Positions 50,844 through 62,969 are shown, numbered from the stretch's first letter. The stretch is 64,000 bases of DNA from Limosilactobacillus oris DSM 4864 (GCF_001434465.1 NZ_AZGE01000002.1:1-64000), one strand, 5' to 3'. The notes: generated by a model from the sequence alone, not told the origin. Made by a program: numbers and translations.

Positions 50844-52566
50844 GAAAAGTTTTAATTTGGTGACTGAGCCCTGGATCAAGGTCATCGATGAAGATAACCT
50901 TGAGCAGACTGTGTCACTAGAACAATTATTTACAAACGCTGCCCACTATCAGCAGCTTGCTGGCGAGATGAAATCGCAGGACTTAGCAATATTACGGTTT
51001 CTATTAGCGATTTTAACCACGGTATATTCCCGCTATAATGCTGATGGGAAACCATATGAATGGTTGACGATTGATGAGCAATCAATGCGACCGGTGTCTT
51101 TTGATGAAGATGAATTTGAAGATAGTGGCAAAGACGACTTACTACAAACTTGGAATGGCTTGTACCATGCACAGCATTTTACAGAGATTGTGACCCGTTA
51201 CCTGCAGAAGTACGCTGACCGCTTTGACCTTTTAAGCTCAGAGCATCCTTTTTACCAAGCTACACGGGCCCAGTACGATTCACTGGTGCCGAAAAATAAG
51301 GTTGTTGCTAAGGGAAAAGGAACCGTGGCGGTTAAGCAGATGAACCGGACGATTTCGGAAAGTAATAACAAGCCGGATATTTTCTCGCCTAATACATCAC
51401 CGCATAAAAATGACCTTTCGCTTGCGGCGTTAGCCCGTTGGCTGATTACTTACCAAAACTTTACGGCGGTCACTGATAAGACCAAAGTAGTTGCTAAGGA
51501 AAAATTTTCTGTTTCACCTGGTTGGCTATACGGCCTTAATCCAGTTTTTGCGACTGGGAATAATCTTTTTGAAACGCTGATGCTGAACTTAGTGTTAGTT
51601 CCCCAAGGGGTTGATTTAGAAATTGAAACCATTAGCCAGCAGCTAGCTTGGGAGCTCCCAATTGAGGAGTACGTTAAAGCCCGGCTCACGGGGATTGTAC
51701 CGGGGAATCTAGCTGAGCTTTACACAATTTGGTCACGGGTGATCCATATTGAGTGGGATAATGGGCAGCCGTTGATTTTTAGTGCGGGTTTGCCGAAACT
51801 TGATAATCACGAAGCCTTTTTGGAACCGATGACAATTTGGAAATTTAACAAAAAGGACAAGGAGTGGCAACCCAATTTACGTTGGCTGAATTCATTAGGC
51901 AAGGCGATGTGGCGCAATTTTGGTCAGTATATAAGTGTTCAACAGGCAGAGAACAGTCAGCGCGAACCAGGAATTGTTACTTGGCTCCATCTATTGCAAA
52001 GTAAAAAAACAATTGCAGATGAGACAGCTTTGCGCCTCACTACAGTAGGCTTGATTAACGATGGTAACGCAACATCCCAATCACCCGCTGCCGAATTCGC
52101 TGATGAAATGCAGATTAACGCAGATGTTTTGTTTGATCCCAACCCGGAAAAACGCCTTCAGTGGCCGAAACGGATTGAGGACACTGTTGAAATGACTGAA
52201 AAAGTTGGTGCACTTGTCTGGTACTTTGCAAATCACATTATGGAACTTCGCGGTGTGAAGGATGATGGTGCGTTTGCCAATCGAGTGTCAGCTCGCTTTT
52301 ACGAACGGCTAAACCGGCCCTTCCGAGAATGGTTGGCTGGTTTGACCAATAATGACGAACGTGATGAGAAAGTTAACCTTTGGAAACGGACGGCTAAACA
52401 GGTCGCCGTGCAAACGGCTGATGAATTATTAAACTCAGCAACTCCGCAGGATATTCGGGGAAGGGTAAAAAATGCTGATGGTGACCAGCACAATATATTT
52501 ACCTATTACCGGATCTTTAGGGCTTCTGTCAACAAGGTGCTGGGAATCGAAGGAGGAAAGAGCTAA
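50836..52566 (+). CDS. casA: Cascade large subunit Cse1 (Cas8e)
   Basis: 576 residues (MSEKSFNLVTEPWIKVIDED). The large subunit recognises the PAM and positions Cas3. ATG at 50836 overlaps the cas3 stop; an upstream ATG at 50818 gives six extra residues and is less likely because AAGGACGAAG then serves as ribosome site. Its stop shares a base with casB. Confidence 0.93.
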   Translation: MSEKSFNLVTEPWIKVIDEDNLEQTVSLEQLFTNAAHYQQLAGEMKSQDLAILRFLLAILTTVYSRYNADGKPYEWLTIDEQSMRPVSFDEDEFEDSGKDDLLQTWNGLYHAQHFTEIVTRYLQKYADRFDLLSSEHPFYQATRAQYDSLVPKNKVVAKGKGTVAVKQMNRTISESNNKPDIFSPNTSPHKNDLSLAALARWLITYQNFTAVTDKTKVVAKEKFSVSPGWLYGLNPVFATGNNLFETLMLNLVLVPQGVDLEIETISQQLAWELPIEEYVKARLTGIVPGNLAELYTIWSRVIHIEWDNGQPLIFSAGLPKLDNHEAFLEPMTIWKFNKKDKEWQPNLRWLNSLGKAMWRNFGQYISVQQAENSQREPGIVTWLHLLQSKKTIADETALRLTTVGLINDGNATSQSPAAEFADEMQINADVLFDPNPEKRLQWPKRIEDTVEMTEKVGALVWYFANHIMELRGVKDDGAFANRVSARFYERLNRPFREWLAGLTNNDERDEKVNLWKRTAKQVAVQTADELLNSATPQDIRGRVKNADGDQHNIFTYYRIFRASVNKVLGIEGGKS

Positions 52567-53153
52567 TGGCGCGGATTGAAACTGTTACAAGCCGAATTAT
52601 TCATCAAATTTGGGGGAATGGTAACCCAAACAAGGCGGTGTTAGCAGCACTGCGAAATACCAATGATGTCTTGAACAAAAAAGCAACGGTAGTGTGGCCA
52701 CTACTATTGGATGCTTTGGCAAAGAATGACCTAAGTAAAACTGGACGACCAACATCAGCTGAACGGGCAGTTTTTGCAGCCTTACATTGTTACGCTGTTT
52801 ACCAGCAGGGGAATCAAGCCAGCTGTGGATATGCGGACAAGGGCCATGGCGGGAAGCCGCTTTTTAAAGCCCTAGCTGAGCTGCGTAAAGATCCAACAAC
52901 CCGCGCGGCAATTGATCGTCGGGTGCAAAACGTTCTCGGGAATACTAACCCTGGTAGTGTCATTAACGCGGTTGGCCATCTTACCTCAATCTTAAAGAGT
53001 CGCTCATCGCAAGAGGTGATAAACTTTGCTCAACTTGGGCAAGATTTCTACTACCTTCAATTTAGTAATGAGAGCGCCCGCGAGGTTAGCTTAAAGTGGG
53101 GGCAGCAATATTACTGGCAGTCGGGAAAGCAAGTAGCTGAAAAAGGAGAATAA
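52566..53153 (+). CDS. casB: Cascade small subunit Cse2 (Cas11)
   Basis: 195 residues, mostly helical, fits Cse2 by size and content (GRPTSAERAVFAALHCYAVY; DFYYLQF). Two copies form the belly of Cascade and hold the non-target strand. Confidence 0.92.
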   Translation: MARIETVTSRIIHQIWGNGNPNKAVLAALRNTNDVLNKKATVVWPLLLDALAKNDLSKTGRPTSAERAVFAALHCYAVYQQGNQASCGYADKGHGGKPLFKALAELRKDPTTRAAIDRRVQNVLGNTNPGSVINAVGHLTSILKSRSSQEVINFAQLGQDFYYLQFSNESAREVSLKWGQQYYWQSGKQVAEKGE

Positions 53154-53155
53154 CT

Positions 53156-54247
53156 ATGAACAAGCCTAATTTATATGTTGATATCAATGTTTTACAATCG
53201 GTCCCTTCATCAAACATCAACCGAGACGATACCGGTGCACCGAAAACAGCATATTACGGGGGCGTAGTCCGGTCACGGGTTTCTTCGCAAAGCTGGAAAC
53301 GCGCAGTCAGGATGTTGTTTAAGGACCAAAGCGCGGATGCGGAATGGCTAGCCGGTATCCGGACAATGCGGGGCCCGCTGTTGTTAGCAAATGAATTGCA
53401 AAAGCAGGACTCGAACCTGTCGTCAGATGAGGCAATGGAACAAGCTGTTGCGGTCTTCAATAAGGCTAAAATTAAACTTGATAAGAAGACCAATCAGACG
53501 AAGGCATTGTTGATGTTGAGTCATGGGCAGATTGAAAAACTAGCTGAATATGTTCTCCAAAACTCGGAGCTGGATAGCAAGGCGGTAAAAGAAGTCCTCC
53601 AGGGTAACCACTCATTGGACATGGCGCTTTTTGGCCGCATGGTTGCTGATGATCCGTCGTTAAACGTTGACGCTGCTTGTCAGGTTGCCCATGCTATTTC
53701 GACTCATGAAATTGTCCCTGAGTATGACTACTACACGGCAGTTGATGATGAAAAGGCAGATGATGAATCTGGTTCGGCAATGATTGGGACGATTGAATAT
53801 GACTCGGCTACACTGTACCGGTATGCTAACGTTAACGTCAATGAGTTAGTTCACAATCTCGGAGATGTCGATACGGCGGTTAAAGGGCTTCAACTTTTTG
53901 TGAAGGATTTTGTTCTATCCATGCCGACAGGGAAGCAAAACAGTTTTGCCAATAAGACGGTGCCACAATACGTTCTGGTAACGGTGCGGGAAGATACGCC
54001 AGTTAACCTTGTCTCCGCATTTGAAGAACCGGTTCAGTCCCGTCATGGCTACTTACAACCATCAGTGAAGCAGCTAGAAAAAGAATATCAAGATACCCAG
54101 CAATTTGTTCAAACGCCGCTTGCTAGTGTTGTGGTGACGAATAAAGAATCAAAAATCAATACGAAAGCGACTGATGTTGATGACTTAGTAAGTAAGGTTA
54201 CCGAAGTCATTGAAACGAGGGTTAGCGATGAAAACCTTAACGATTAA
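53156..54247 (+). CDS. cas7e: Cascade backbone subunit Cas7e (Cse4/CasC)
   Basis: 363 residues. MNKPNLYVDINVLQSVPSSN, then KTAYYGGVVRSRVSSQSWKRAVR, typical of the family whose six copies line the crRNA. RYANVNVNELVHNLG and the NSFANKT loop in the second half are family hallmarks. Confidence 0.94.
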   Translation: MNKPNLYVDINVLQSVPSSNINRDDTGAPKTAYYGGVVRSRVSSQSWKRAVRMLFKDQSADAEWLAGIRTMRGPLLLANELQKQDSNLSSDEAMEQAVAVFNKAKIKLDKKTNQTKALLMLSHGQIEKLAEYVLQNSELDSKAVKEVLQGNHSLDMALFGRMVADDPSLNVDAACQVAHAISTHEIVPEYDYYTAVDDEKADDESGSAMIGTIEYDSATLYRYANVNVNELVHNLGDVDTAVKGLQLFVKDFVLSMPTGKQNSFANKTVPQYVLVTVREDTPVNLVSAFEEPVQSRHGYLQPSVKQLEKEYQDTQQFVQTPLASVVVTNKESKINTKATDVDDLVSKVTEVIETRVSDENLND

Positions 54248-54938
54248 GCTGACGGGGCCACTACAATCGTATGGTAACGAAGCAACTTTTAGTCGGCGAA
54301 CAAGTTATCACTACCCCTCTAAAAGCGCAGTTATCGGTTTAATTGCCGCCGCGCTGGGTTACCGACGGGGAGACTTGCGAATCAAACGGTTAAATGAGTT
54401 AAAAATGGCGGTTCGGATTGACCAGCCAGGACGGACCTTAACTGATTTTCAAACGATCGAGTATAACCAGAAAAACGGTAAACGAAGCTTGTCCTACCGT
54501 GATTACTTACAAGACGCGGTTTTTGTTGTCGCAGTCGCGGGTGAAGACCAGCAAATTAAATTGATTGAAACAGCACTCCACCACCCTAAATTTCAACTAT
54601 TTCTAGGGCGGCGGGCGAATGTACCAGCAGGACTATTGGTAACGCAGGTTTTTGATGAGGAGAACCCTGCAGTTGTACTTAGACAATATGAATGGCAGGC
54701 TGCTAAATGGTATCAACGACAGCAGCGGCAGCCAAAATATGTAGCAGAAATAATTGCAGATGCTGACTTAGCAAAAGCAAATTTAACAACGTTCGTGAAA
54801 GATAATGTCGGTAGTTTTAGTCAGGATCACCGATGGCACTCGTATCGGACAATTATTAGTATGGATGTCGAATTGGAAAACAGACAGTATCATGGTCAGG
54901 ATACCAGCCATGACATAATGGCAAATCTAGAGGGATGA
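54228..54938 (+). CDS. cas5e: Cascade subunit Cas5e (CasD)
   Basis: 236 residues (MKTLTIKLTGPLQSYGNEAT). It caps the 5' handle of the crRNA. ATG at 54228 follows GAGGGTTAG and overlaps cas7e by 20 bp. The RAMP fold and the G-rich region near LFLGRRANVPAG are visible. Confidence 0.93.
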   Translation: MKTLTIKLTGPLQSYGNEATFSRRTSYHYPSKSAVIGLIAAALGYRRGDLRIKRLNELKMAVRIDQPGRTLTDFQTIEYNQKNGKRSLSYRDYLQDAVFVVAVAGEDQQIKLIETALHHPKFQLFLGRRANVPAGLLVTQVFDEENPAVVLRQYEWQAAKWYQRQQRQPKYVAEIIADADLAKANLTTFVKDNVGSFSQDHRWHSYRTIISMDVELENRQYHGQDTSHDIMANLEG

Positions 54939-54941
54939 TCT

Positions 54942-57393
<2,452 letters not shown>

Positions 57394-57422
57394 AAACCGC
57401 GGCCCATCAGGGATCTTTTAGT
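57394..57422 (+). promoter_or_regulatory. Short leader junction of CRISPR array 2
   Basis: Only 29 bp separate the cas2 stop from the first repeat. It ends GGGATCTTTTAGT, nearly the same as the junction of array 1 (GGTAATCTTTTAGT). Any longer leader must lie inside the 3' end of cas2. Confidence 0.5.
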
Positions 57423-58400
57423 GTATTCCCCATGTACGTGGGGGTGATCCCTCGGTGAACCTGTAAATGCAGGGTGTACGTTTGTATTCCCCATGTACGT
57501 GGGGGTGATCCCTGTCATGGTGCCCAAGAAAGATGGTACAGAAAGTATTCCCCATGTACGTGGGGGTGATCCCTGACATGGTTAGTCCTCCCTTAAATAC
57601 TTGTGGTATTCCCCATGTACGTGGGGGTGATCCTCACCTTTATCGAATTTCATATTCCCCTCTTTTGTATTCCCCATGTACGTGGGGGTGATCCCTTTTA
57701 GGCGCCTTAGGGCGTCCTGAACTTTATAGTATTCCCCATGTACGTGGGGGTGATCCCCAGTTCGTGAACGAGTGTTTGCTTAACGTGCTGTATTCCCCAT
57801 GTACGTGGGGGTGATCCTAGTGCCGCAGCCAATTGGGTTAGGCCGAATCAGTATTCCCCATGTACGTGGGGGTGATCCGAATTCGACGGTTACAAGGACC
57901 ACATGGATGTTGTATTCCCCATGTACGTGGGGGTGATCCTAACCCCCTTTCGTTTAAGCACAGTTTCTACTGGTATTCCCCATGTACGTGGGGGTGATCC
58001 TGTATTTTCTACGCCTGACAGGGATGGTCGATAGTATTCCCCATGTACGTGGGGGTGATCCCATTTAGCTCATACCAAGGACTTACTAGCAGAAGTATTC
58101 CCCATGTATGTGGGGGTGATCCCATTTTAGAAAGCGCTGGACCGGCCTTTCCACCGTATTCCCCATGTAAATGGGGGTGATCCCGGACAAACTACTTGGC
58201 GGGACGATCGGCGGCCGTATTCCCCATGTATGTGGGTGGATCCCATATACGTAGGGCTAAGCTATCGCATTTCTCGTACGGTATGTTGTATAATACAACC
58301 ATTAACTTTTGGTATTCCCCATGTGTATGGGGGTGATCCTGAAACGATATTCAATGAGATGGATATCCAAGCGTATTCCCCATACTTGTGGGGGCAATTT
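57423..58400 (+). CRISPR. CRISPR array 2, type I-E
   Basis: 16 repeats of 28 bp (GTATTCCCCATGTACGTGGG plus GGTGATCC) start at 57423, 57484, 57545, 57606, 57667, 57729, 57790, 57851, 57912, 57973, 58034, 58095, 58156, 58217, 58312 and 58373. The first eleven are identical; the last five drift, the sixteenth strongly. Spacers are 33 bp, one is 34, and the interval between repeats 14 and 15 is 67 bp. Each repeat can form a CCCCA/TGGGG hairpin. The leader end lies next to cas2. Confidence 0.97.
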
Positions 58401-58470
58401 ACTATTAGTACTTTCTTTGATAGTATTCAGTTGCGTTGATATATCAAGGAGTACGTATTTCCTTAATTTG

Positions 58471-58526
58471 CGCCACTATTGCAGTGCCAGAAAAAGGCGT
58501 TGTAGTAGTGGCTTTGCTATTTTTTA
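58471..58526 (+). terminator. Terminator of CRISPR array 2
   Basis: GCCACTATTGCAGTGCC pairs imperfectly with GGCGTTGTAGTAGTGGC around AGAAAAA and is followed by TTTGCTATTTTTT. Confidence 0.8.
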
Positions 58527-58654
58527 AAGAGCAGCCCCATATTTACATTAAGGATTATCAGCAATTTTTCTTGAATAAGGGATAATAATCCTGTATTTAT
58601 ATTAGAGAGCCCCACTGTTTTAAATAGGAATTAGAAGACCAGGAGGTGACCTTT

Positions 58655-59173
58655 TTGAGAGAATACAAAAATAAGGAAGAACTCAAAAGTGAAATTAATA
58701 AGTCATTCGGAAAATATATTTCTGAATTTGAAAACATTCCAGAAGCTATGAAGGATAAACGGGTCACCGAAGTTGATAGAACGCCAGCAGAAAATCTTGC
58801 TTATCAAGTGGGGTGGACGACCCTCGTCCTCAAATGGGAAGAAGACGAACGGATGGGTCTCCAGGTTAAAACACCATCAGATAAATTCAAATGGAATCAA
58901 CTGGGTGAGCTATATCAGTGGTTTACGGACACCTACTCACATTTATCCCTGCAAGAATTGAAAATAAAATTAAATGAAAATATTAATTCTATCTATGCAA
59001 TGATCGACTCACTGAGCGAGGAAGAATTATTTAAGCCTCATATGCGAAAGTGGGCCGATGAAGCAACTAAAACAGCGGTTTGGGAGGTATATAAGTTTAT
59101 TCATGTAAATACTGTTGCGCCTTTTGGAACTTTTCGAACTAAAATCAGAAAGTGGAAGAAACTAGCGCTATAA
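58655..59173 (+). CDS. ClbS/DfsB-family four-helix protein
   Basis: 172 residues from TTG at 58655, eight bases after AGGAGG; a GTG at 58646 overlaps that site. Features of the DUF1706/ClbS family: AENLAYQVGWTTLVLKWEED, FKWNQLGELYQWF and FIHVNTVAPFGTFRTKIRKW. ClbS hydrolyses the colibactin warhead in E. coli; in most genomes the role is unknown. It stands alone after the CRISPR locus. Confidence 0.8.
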   Translation: MREYKNKEELKSEINKSFGKYISEFENIPEAMKDKRVTEVDRTPAENLAYQVGWTTLVLKWEEDERMGLQVKTPSDKFKWNQLGELYQWFTDTYSHLSLQELKIKLNENINSIYAMIDSLSEEELFKPHMRKWADEATKTAVWEVYKFIHVNTVAPFGTFRTKIRKWKKLAL

Positions 59174-59233
59174 ATTTTAAAAGTTTCATGAATCGTTATT
59201 AAGTGTGAACACCTACAATCCCCCATATTAAAA

Positions 59234-59277
59234 ACACCTGACATTCAGCTTTATTAGGTTGAGTATCAGGTGTCTTA
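59234..59277. terminator. Bidirectional terminator
   Basis: ACACCTGA and TCAGGTGT with inner pairing of the CATTCAGC region; T-rich on the plus side and A-rich (T on minus) on the other. Separates the convergent genes at 58655-59173 and 59284-59514. Confidence 0.7.
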
Positions 59278-59283
59278 TTTGTG

Positions 59284-59514
59284 TCACTGCTTCTCTTCTT
59301 CGTCAACCTTCTTAATTACCCGTTTAACTTTATCCAGGGGGTAGGGAACCTCGCTGCGTTTATAATAATGCTTACTCGTGACCGTCAGTTCTTGTTCGCT
59401 ATCACCCTCGCCGACTGGCACTAGGACACTATCCCCTGGTCGGATCGTGTCATCATCAGTCAAGTAGTTATACTCACGGCCGTCCTCGAAGAACTTAACG
59501 CCGATGTAAATCAC
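59284..59514 (-). CDS. Uncharacterised small protein
   Basis: 76 residues if started at GTG 59514 (MIYIGVKFFEDGREYNYLTD; then PGDSVLVPVGEG). The middle has the look of a small beta-barrel of SH3/KOW type; this is an impression only. The end is charged (VKRVIKKVDEEEKQ). A longer frame from ATG 59595 would overlap the upstream gene by 44 bp, and the ribosome site is weak in either case, so the start is uncertain. Confidence 0.55.
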   Translation of the reverse strand: MIYIGVKFFEDGREYNYLTDDDTIRPGDSVLVPVGEGDSEQELTVTSKHYYKRSEVPYPLDKVKRVIKKVDEEEKQ

Positions 59515-59551
59515 CTCATCCAGGCAGCGCCGCCTCCGCGTGTAATAATTG

Positions 59552-60418
59552 CTATTTAACAGGGCACCAGTTTGGAATATCCAGCAGCTCGTCAATCGTA
59601 TGCATCAAATCAGCCCAAGGCGCAGGGAGACAATAGCGCTCGTAGTCCCCGCTAAACCTAACAGCCGGTAATATTCGCCGCTTAATCAGGCAGTTAAAAT
59701 GCCCCAGTTGCCCATTATCCTCCGCTGCATTGGCCGGGATACCCGGAATAGTAGCCGTAAAATCAACCGGATTAAGACGGTCAAGCAACGGCAGCTCACT
59801 TTCGGGCCACTGGAAGGTCGTGGTGACTACCGGTCCGTCGGCAAATTGGCGGCGGTAAGTCACCGCATTAGGCACGCGCGTTAGCACTAGCTGTTCCTGG
59901 TACCCGTCGTCTTCCTCATAGTTGACCACGAATTCTTCAATGAAGTCCTCGCGGCCATTACCGTCGAGAGCCATCAAGTCGGCGCGGTTTAAGCAATCAC
60001 GGATTTCCATTGCTAGCTGGTTGATTACCGGCTCATCGGTTGGGTAATCATTAAAAGTCCAGGAGTCACCGTCACCACTCCAGATGGTGGTAGAAAGCGT
60101 GGAACTAGGATTGCTACCGTCCGAGCGGCTGCCAAAGTAATTGAGCAATACCAAAATGCGTTTTAAGAAAGATGCGGCCTTCGCGGGCGCAACCTGAAAA
60201 TACTCAGTGGGTTGTCCAGCAATCGGCCGGCGCTGGTAATCGTTAAAGACCAGTGACCGAGAAGTGCAGCTGCCGTCGATATTAATCGTCAATTCCTGTC
60301 CCCACTTGCCACCAGGAATCTGGCTGTCGTGCCAGGGCATATAAGGATTTCCAAACCAGATTACTGCTTTTTGCGGCTGACCAAAACTCTGCAACAAACT
60401 ACTTTGCTGATTCTCCAT
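59552..60418 (-). CDS. Uncharacterised 288-residue protein
   Basis: No family recognised. Soluble, no signal peptide or membrane segment, rich in Trp, Asp and Pro (AVIWFGNPYMPWHD; TIWSGDGDSWTFNDYPTDEP). The ATG follows GGGAGGGGACC. It precedes the small gene at 59284-59514 by about 37 bp and probably shares its transcript. Composition is housekeeping-like. Confidence 0.65.
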   Translation of the reverse strand: MENQQSSLLQSFGQPQKAVIWFGNPYMPWHDSQIPGGKWGQELTINIDGSCTSRSLVFNDYQRRPIAGQPTEYFQVAPAKAASFLKRILVLLNYFGSRSDGSNPSSTLSTTIWSGDGDSWTFNDYPTDEPVINQLAMEIRDCLNRADLMALDGNGREDFIEEFVVNYEEDDGYQEQLVLTRVPNAVTYRRQFADGPVVTTTFQWPESELPLLDRLNPVDFTATIPGIPANAAEDNGQLGHFNCLIKRRILPAVRFSGDYERYCLPAPWADLMHTIDELLDIPNWCPVK

Positions 60419-60454
60419 GGAGGTCCCCTCCCTTAGTGAGTTGAAATAGTTAAA

Positions 60455-60489
60455 GGAAGTATAACTATCTTTGCAATAATTATACTTCC
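60455..60489. repeat. Inverted repeat upstream of the minus-strand operon
   Basis: GGAAGTATAA and TTATACTTCC, 15 bp apart, about 40-70 bp before the start at 60418. Either an operator or a weak terminator; it includes TATAAT-like boxes on the minus strand. Confidence 0.5.
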
Positions 60490-60673
60490 TTTATTTAGTG
60501 TCCACGATGCTTATTGCGATGTTTTTGAACGCGCTGTTGGTAACGTTGCTTTTTCAGCAACCGCTGGTGGGCGGAGCGTGTAGCTTTTCGTCTTAGCTGC
60601 TATGTGTAAAATTCAAATTTTTCGTTCAGCTCCGCAAAAAAGGTATATGCTATTCAAAAAGCGGTGATTTTAG

Positions 60674-60943
60674 ATGCGGCAAATTCCGGTTAAACAGGCC
60701 CAGACAGAGCTGAAACGGCTTGTAAAAGTAAAAACCAATCAGCGAGTTACCTTACTCACAAATAAAAAGGACCGTTCCCTGACGATTACCAGGACGAACG
60801 GTCAACTGACCCTTACTGAGCAGGGCTACGTCGACCAAACAGTAACGTATCCCACCAGTGTTGCCAAACACCAACTGATGGCTGCCTTTAAACGGGAATT
60901 TCCGCGCAGCCACCAGCTCTATATCAGCCACGAACAGTTATGA
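60674..60943 (+). CDS. Small protein, possible antitoxin
   Basis: 89 residues (MRQIPVKQAQTELKRLVKVK; LLTNKKDRSLTI). The N-terminal half resembles the Phd/YefM antitoxin outline (xxIxxxxAxxxLxxLVxxV...VxIT), with a variable C terminus. GCGGTGATT is a weak ribosome site. Followed 22 bp later by a RelE-like candidate. Confidence 0.5.
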   Translation: MRQIPVKQAQTELKRLVKVKTNQRVTLLTNKKDRSLTITRTNGQLTLTEQGYVDQTVTYPTSVAKHQLMAAFKREFPRSHQLYISHEQL

Positions 60944-60965
60944 ATTACTAAGGGGAGCAAGTTAA

Positions 60966-61286
60966 ATGGAAGTTAATTTTTATCAGGCGGGCTGTAAAAA
61001 CTTTTTCAAAAAGCATGTTCAGCAAACTGACTTAATTAAAAGCCGGATAACGGCCGCAATCGACCAGGAACGACTGACGGGGATGAGCAAGGTTAAGCTC
61101 GCCAGCAGGCACCGGGTCAATGGCTGCCCGGTATATGAATTTCGTCTCAATCTAGGGAAAATTGGTTCCGCCAGACTTGCTTTTACAGTCGCAAATGAGC
61201 AGGCTACGGTTTACTTTATTAGCAGCAAATTGCAGAAGAGCTCCTTTAGCCACGATGTTGAGCGCATTATTGAGAAAATTTGCTAG
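60966..61286 (+). CDS. Possible RelE/ParE-like toxin
   Basis: 106 residues. Pattern of a short basic helix pair, then beta strands (KVKLASRHRVNGCPVYEFRL; GSARLAFTVANEQATVYFIS) and a final helix. This is similar in outline to HigB/RelE-type toxins, but no catalytic motif was confirmed. AAGGGGAG precedes ATG. Paired with the small gene just upstream. Confidence 0.45.
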   Translation: MEVNFYQAGCKNFFKKHVQQTDLIKSRITAAIDQERLTGMSKVKLASRHRVNGCPVYEFRLNLGKIGSARLAFTVANEQATVYFISSKLQKSSFSHDVERIIEKIC

Positions 61287-61314
61287 CATTGTAAAATTCA
61301 ATAGCGCAGGAGCT

Positions 61315-61356
61315 GGGTGTTGGTCAAACGCTGATAAATTAGCATTTGGCCAACAC
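61315..61356. repeat. Complex hairpin after the putative toxin gene
   Basis: GGTGTTGG and CCAACACC enclose CAAA/TTTG and GCT/AGC pairs around GATAAATT; a well-ordered stem of about 15 pairs with small bulges and no T-run. Confidence 0.55.
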
Positions 61357-61383
61357 CAAATAGGGCTAGTTTCGCGTCGAAAG

Positions 61384-61431
61384 ATAAACACCAAAAATCA
61401 GCTCGTCAGCCGATTTTTGGTGTTTTTTCTC
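61384..61431. terminator. Terminator between convergent genes
   Basis: AACACCAAAAATC and GATTTTTGGTGTT form a 13-bp stem around AGCTCGTCAGCC, followed by TTTTC on the plus side. Confidence 0.8.
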
Positions 61432-61485
61432 CCTTTAAATTGACTTCGCATTGTTCCACTTGTATGTTTTAGATGCTAGGAAAGC

Positions 61486-62052
61486 TCAATCCTGGTCAAT
61501 CCGTTTAATGACCTTCGCCGGACCACCGCCCACGACGACATTCGCTGGGACATCCTTGGTAACCACCGAGCCGGCAGCAATCACGGCCCCGTCACCAATC
61601 GTTACTCCAGGGCAGATGGTACTGTGACCACCAATCCAGACATCGTTGCCGATGGTGACCGGCTTGCCGATTGCCAACCGCTCCTGCCGGCCCTTCGCCG
61701 TCAGCGGGTGGTTGACGGTGTAAATATCCGTATTCGGTCCAATCCAGACGTTATTGCCAATGTTAACCGGGGCAATGTCGAGGACGGTTAAGTTATAGTT
61801 AGCGAGGAAGTTGCCGCCGACATGGATGTTCTTGCCGTAATCCACGTTGAGCCGGCTGTGGACCACCAGGTTCTTCCCGGCCGAGCCAAAGATTTCCCGG
61901 GCCTTCGCTTCCTGCTTTTCCGGTTCGTTCTCGGGAATGGCATTAAACTCCTGACAAAGCGCCGCCGCGTTGATCTTTCGACCGGCCACTGCGGGGTCAT
62001 TGAACTTATACCATTCGCCGTCTTCTAACTTTTGCAATTCGCTTTTTGTCAT
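61486..62052 (-). CDS. Maltose/galactoside O-acetyltransferase family protein
   Basis: 188 residues of left-handed beta-helix hexapeptide repeats ([60 protein letters not shown]). The N-terminal helical lead ([20 protein letters not shown]) is that of the Maa/LacA subgroup. The likely catalytic histidine is in YTVNHP. It acetylates sugars or similar hydroxyls with acetyl-CoA. One base separates it from the oxidoreductase gene, so both share the MerR-type promoter. Confidence 0.88.
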   Translation of the reverse strand: MTKSELQKLEDGEWYKFNDPAVAGRKINAAALCQEFNAIPENEPEKQEAKAREIFGSAGKNLVVHSRLNVDYGKNIHVGGNFLANYNLTVLDIAPVNIGNNVWIGPNTDIYTVNHPLTAKGRQERLAIGKPVTIGNDVWIGGHSTICPGVTIGDGAVIAAGSVVTKDVPANVVVGGGPAKVIKRIDQD

Positions 62053-62053
62053 T

Positions 62054-62926
62054 TTAAGCCTGCTCCTTACTGATTAACTGCTTTTCTTCTGGAAAATCCG
62101 CTGATAAAGAAAGGTTACGTAAGTCCTTGAAGTTTTGCAAAGTTTCCGTGTACTTTTCGATTGCCAGGTCGGATGAAACCTTCCCTAGTGGCAGGCGGGC
62201 TGGTAAATTATCCAGATGATTTTGTACCTGGTTGATGATGATTGCGGCCGCCTTAACCGGGTCACCGGGTTCGTGATGGGCGCCGTCAGCCATCTGCTTA
62301 ATGAAGTCACCAAACTGGTTGTAGTCCTCGTGGGTTGGCATTGTCTTGTTAGAGGAACGGCCAGCCCAGTCAGTCCGGAAGCCGCTCGGTTCAACCAGCA
62401 TCGTCTTGATCCCGAGGTCCTTAACTTCCTTGGCAATTGATTCGGTAATCCCTTCCACGGCATATTTAGTTCCGTGGTAGAAGGCAAGGGTTGGGAATGA
62501 ATATAGGCCGCCGATGGAAGAAAAATTGACGATTACACCGGACTTTTGCTTGCGCATAATCGGCAATATTTCCCGGGTAATATCTACTAATCCCCAAACG
62601 TTGACGTCAAACATATACTTAACGTCAGCGAGGTTGGATTCCTCAAAGGTTCCGAAGTAGCCGAGACCAGCATTGTTGACCAATACGTCAACCGTGCCGA
62701 ATGCGGTTACGGCGTCTTTAGCCGCATTTACAACTTGTTCGTGGTTGGTGACGTCTAAGATGACCTTGGCAATCTGGCCGTGGTTGTATTGGTCGAGGTA
62801 GTCTAGTTGGCCGAATTTCCGGGAAGTGGCGACTAGGTTAACGTCGTCGCGTTGGGCCAACTGGGTTGCTAACTCCTTACCAAATCCGGTGTGGGTTCCA
62901 GTTACTAACCATGTCTTTTTCATCAT
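62054..62926 (-). CDS. Short-chain dehydrogenase/reductase
   Basis: 290 residues, Rossmann fold. Cofactor motif TGTHTGFG at 9-16, NNAGLG near 86, catalytic Ser in NFSSIGG and YHGTK near 160-164. The substrate is unknown. The second codon is also ATG-coded, so either ATG may start it; GGAAAGAGT lies before. First gene downstream of the palindromic MerR-type promoter. Confidence 0.9.
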   Translation of the reverse strand: MMKKTWLVTGTHTGFGKELATQLAQRDDVNLVATSRKFGQLDYLDQYNHGQIAKVILDVTNHEQVVNAAKDAVTAFGTVDVLVNNAGLGYFGTFEESNLADVKYMFDVNVWGLVDITREILPIMRKQKSGVIVNFSSIGGLYSFPTLAFYHGTKYAVEGITESIAKEVKDLGIKTMLVEPSGFRTDWAGRSSNKTMPTHEDYNQFGDFIKQMADGAHHEPGDPVKAAAIIINQVQNHLDNLPARLPLGKVSSDLAIEKYTETLQNFKDLRNLSLSADFPEEKQLISKEQA

Positions 62927-62969
62927 TAAACTCTTCCTTTCAACTCTTTAGTTTCGAATTTCATATGTT

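Noticed and set aside
58230-58527. Plus-strand frames across the end of array 2
   Set aside because: They translate the repeats and spacers; no ribosome site and no conserved content.
60500-60600. Minus-strand gene for a very basic peptide (RRKATRSAHQRLLKKQRYQQ)
   Set aside because: No ATG, GTG or TTG at a sensible position and no ribosome site; the only in-frame TTG leaves about 22 residues.
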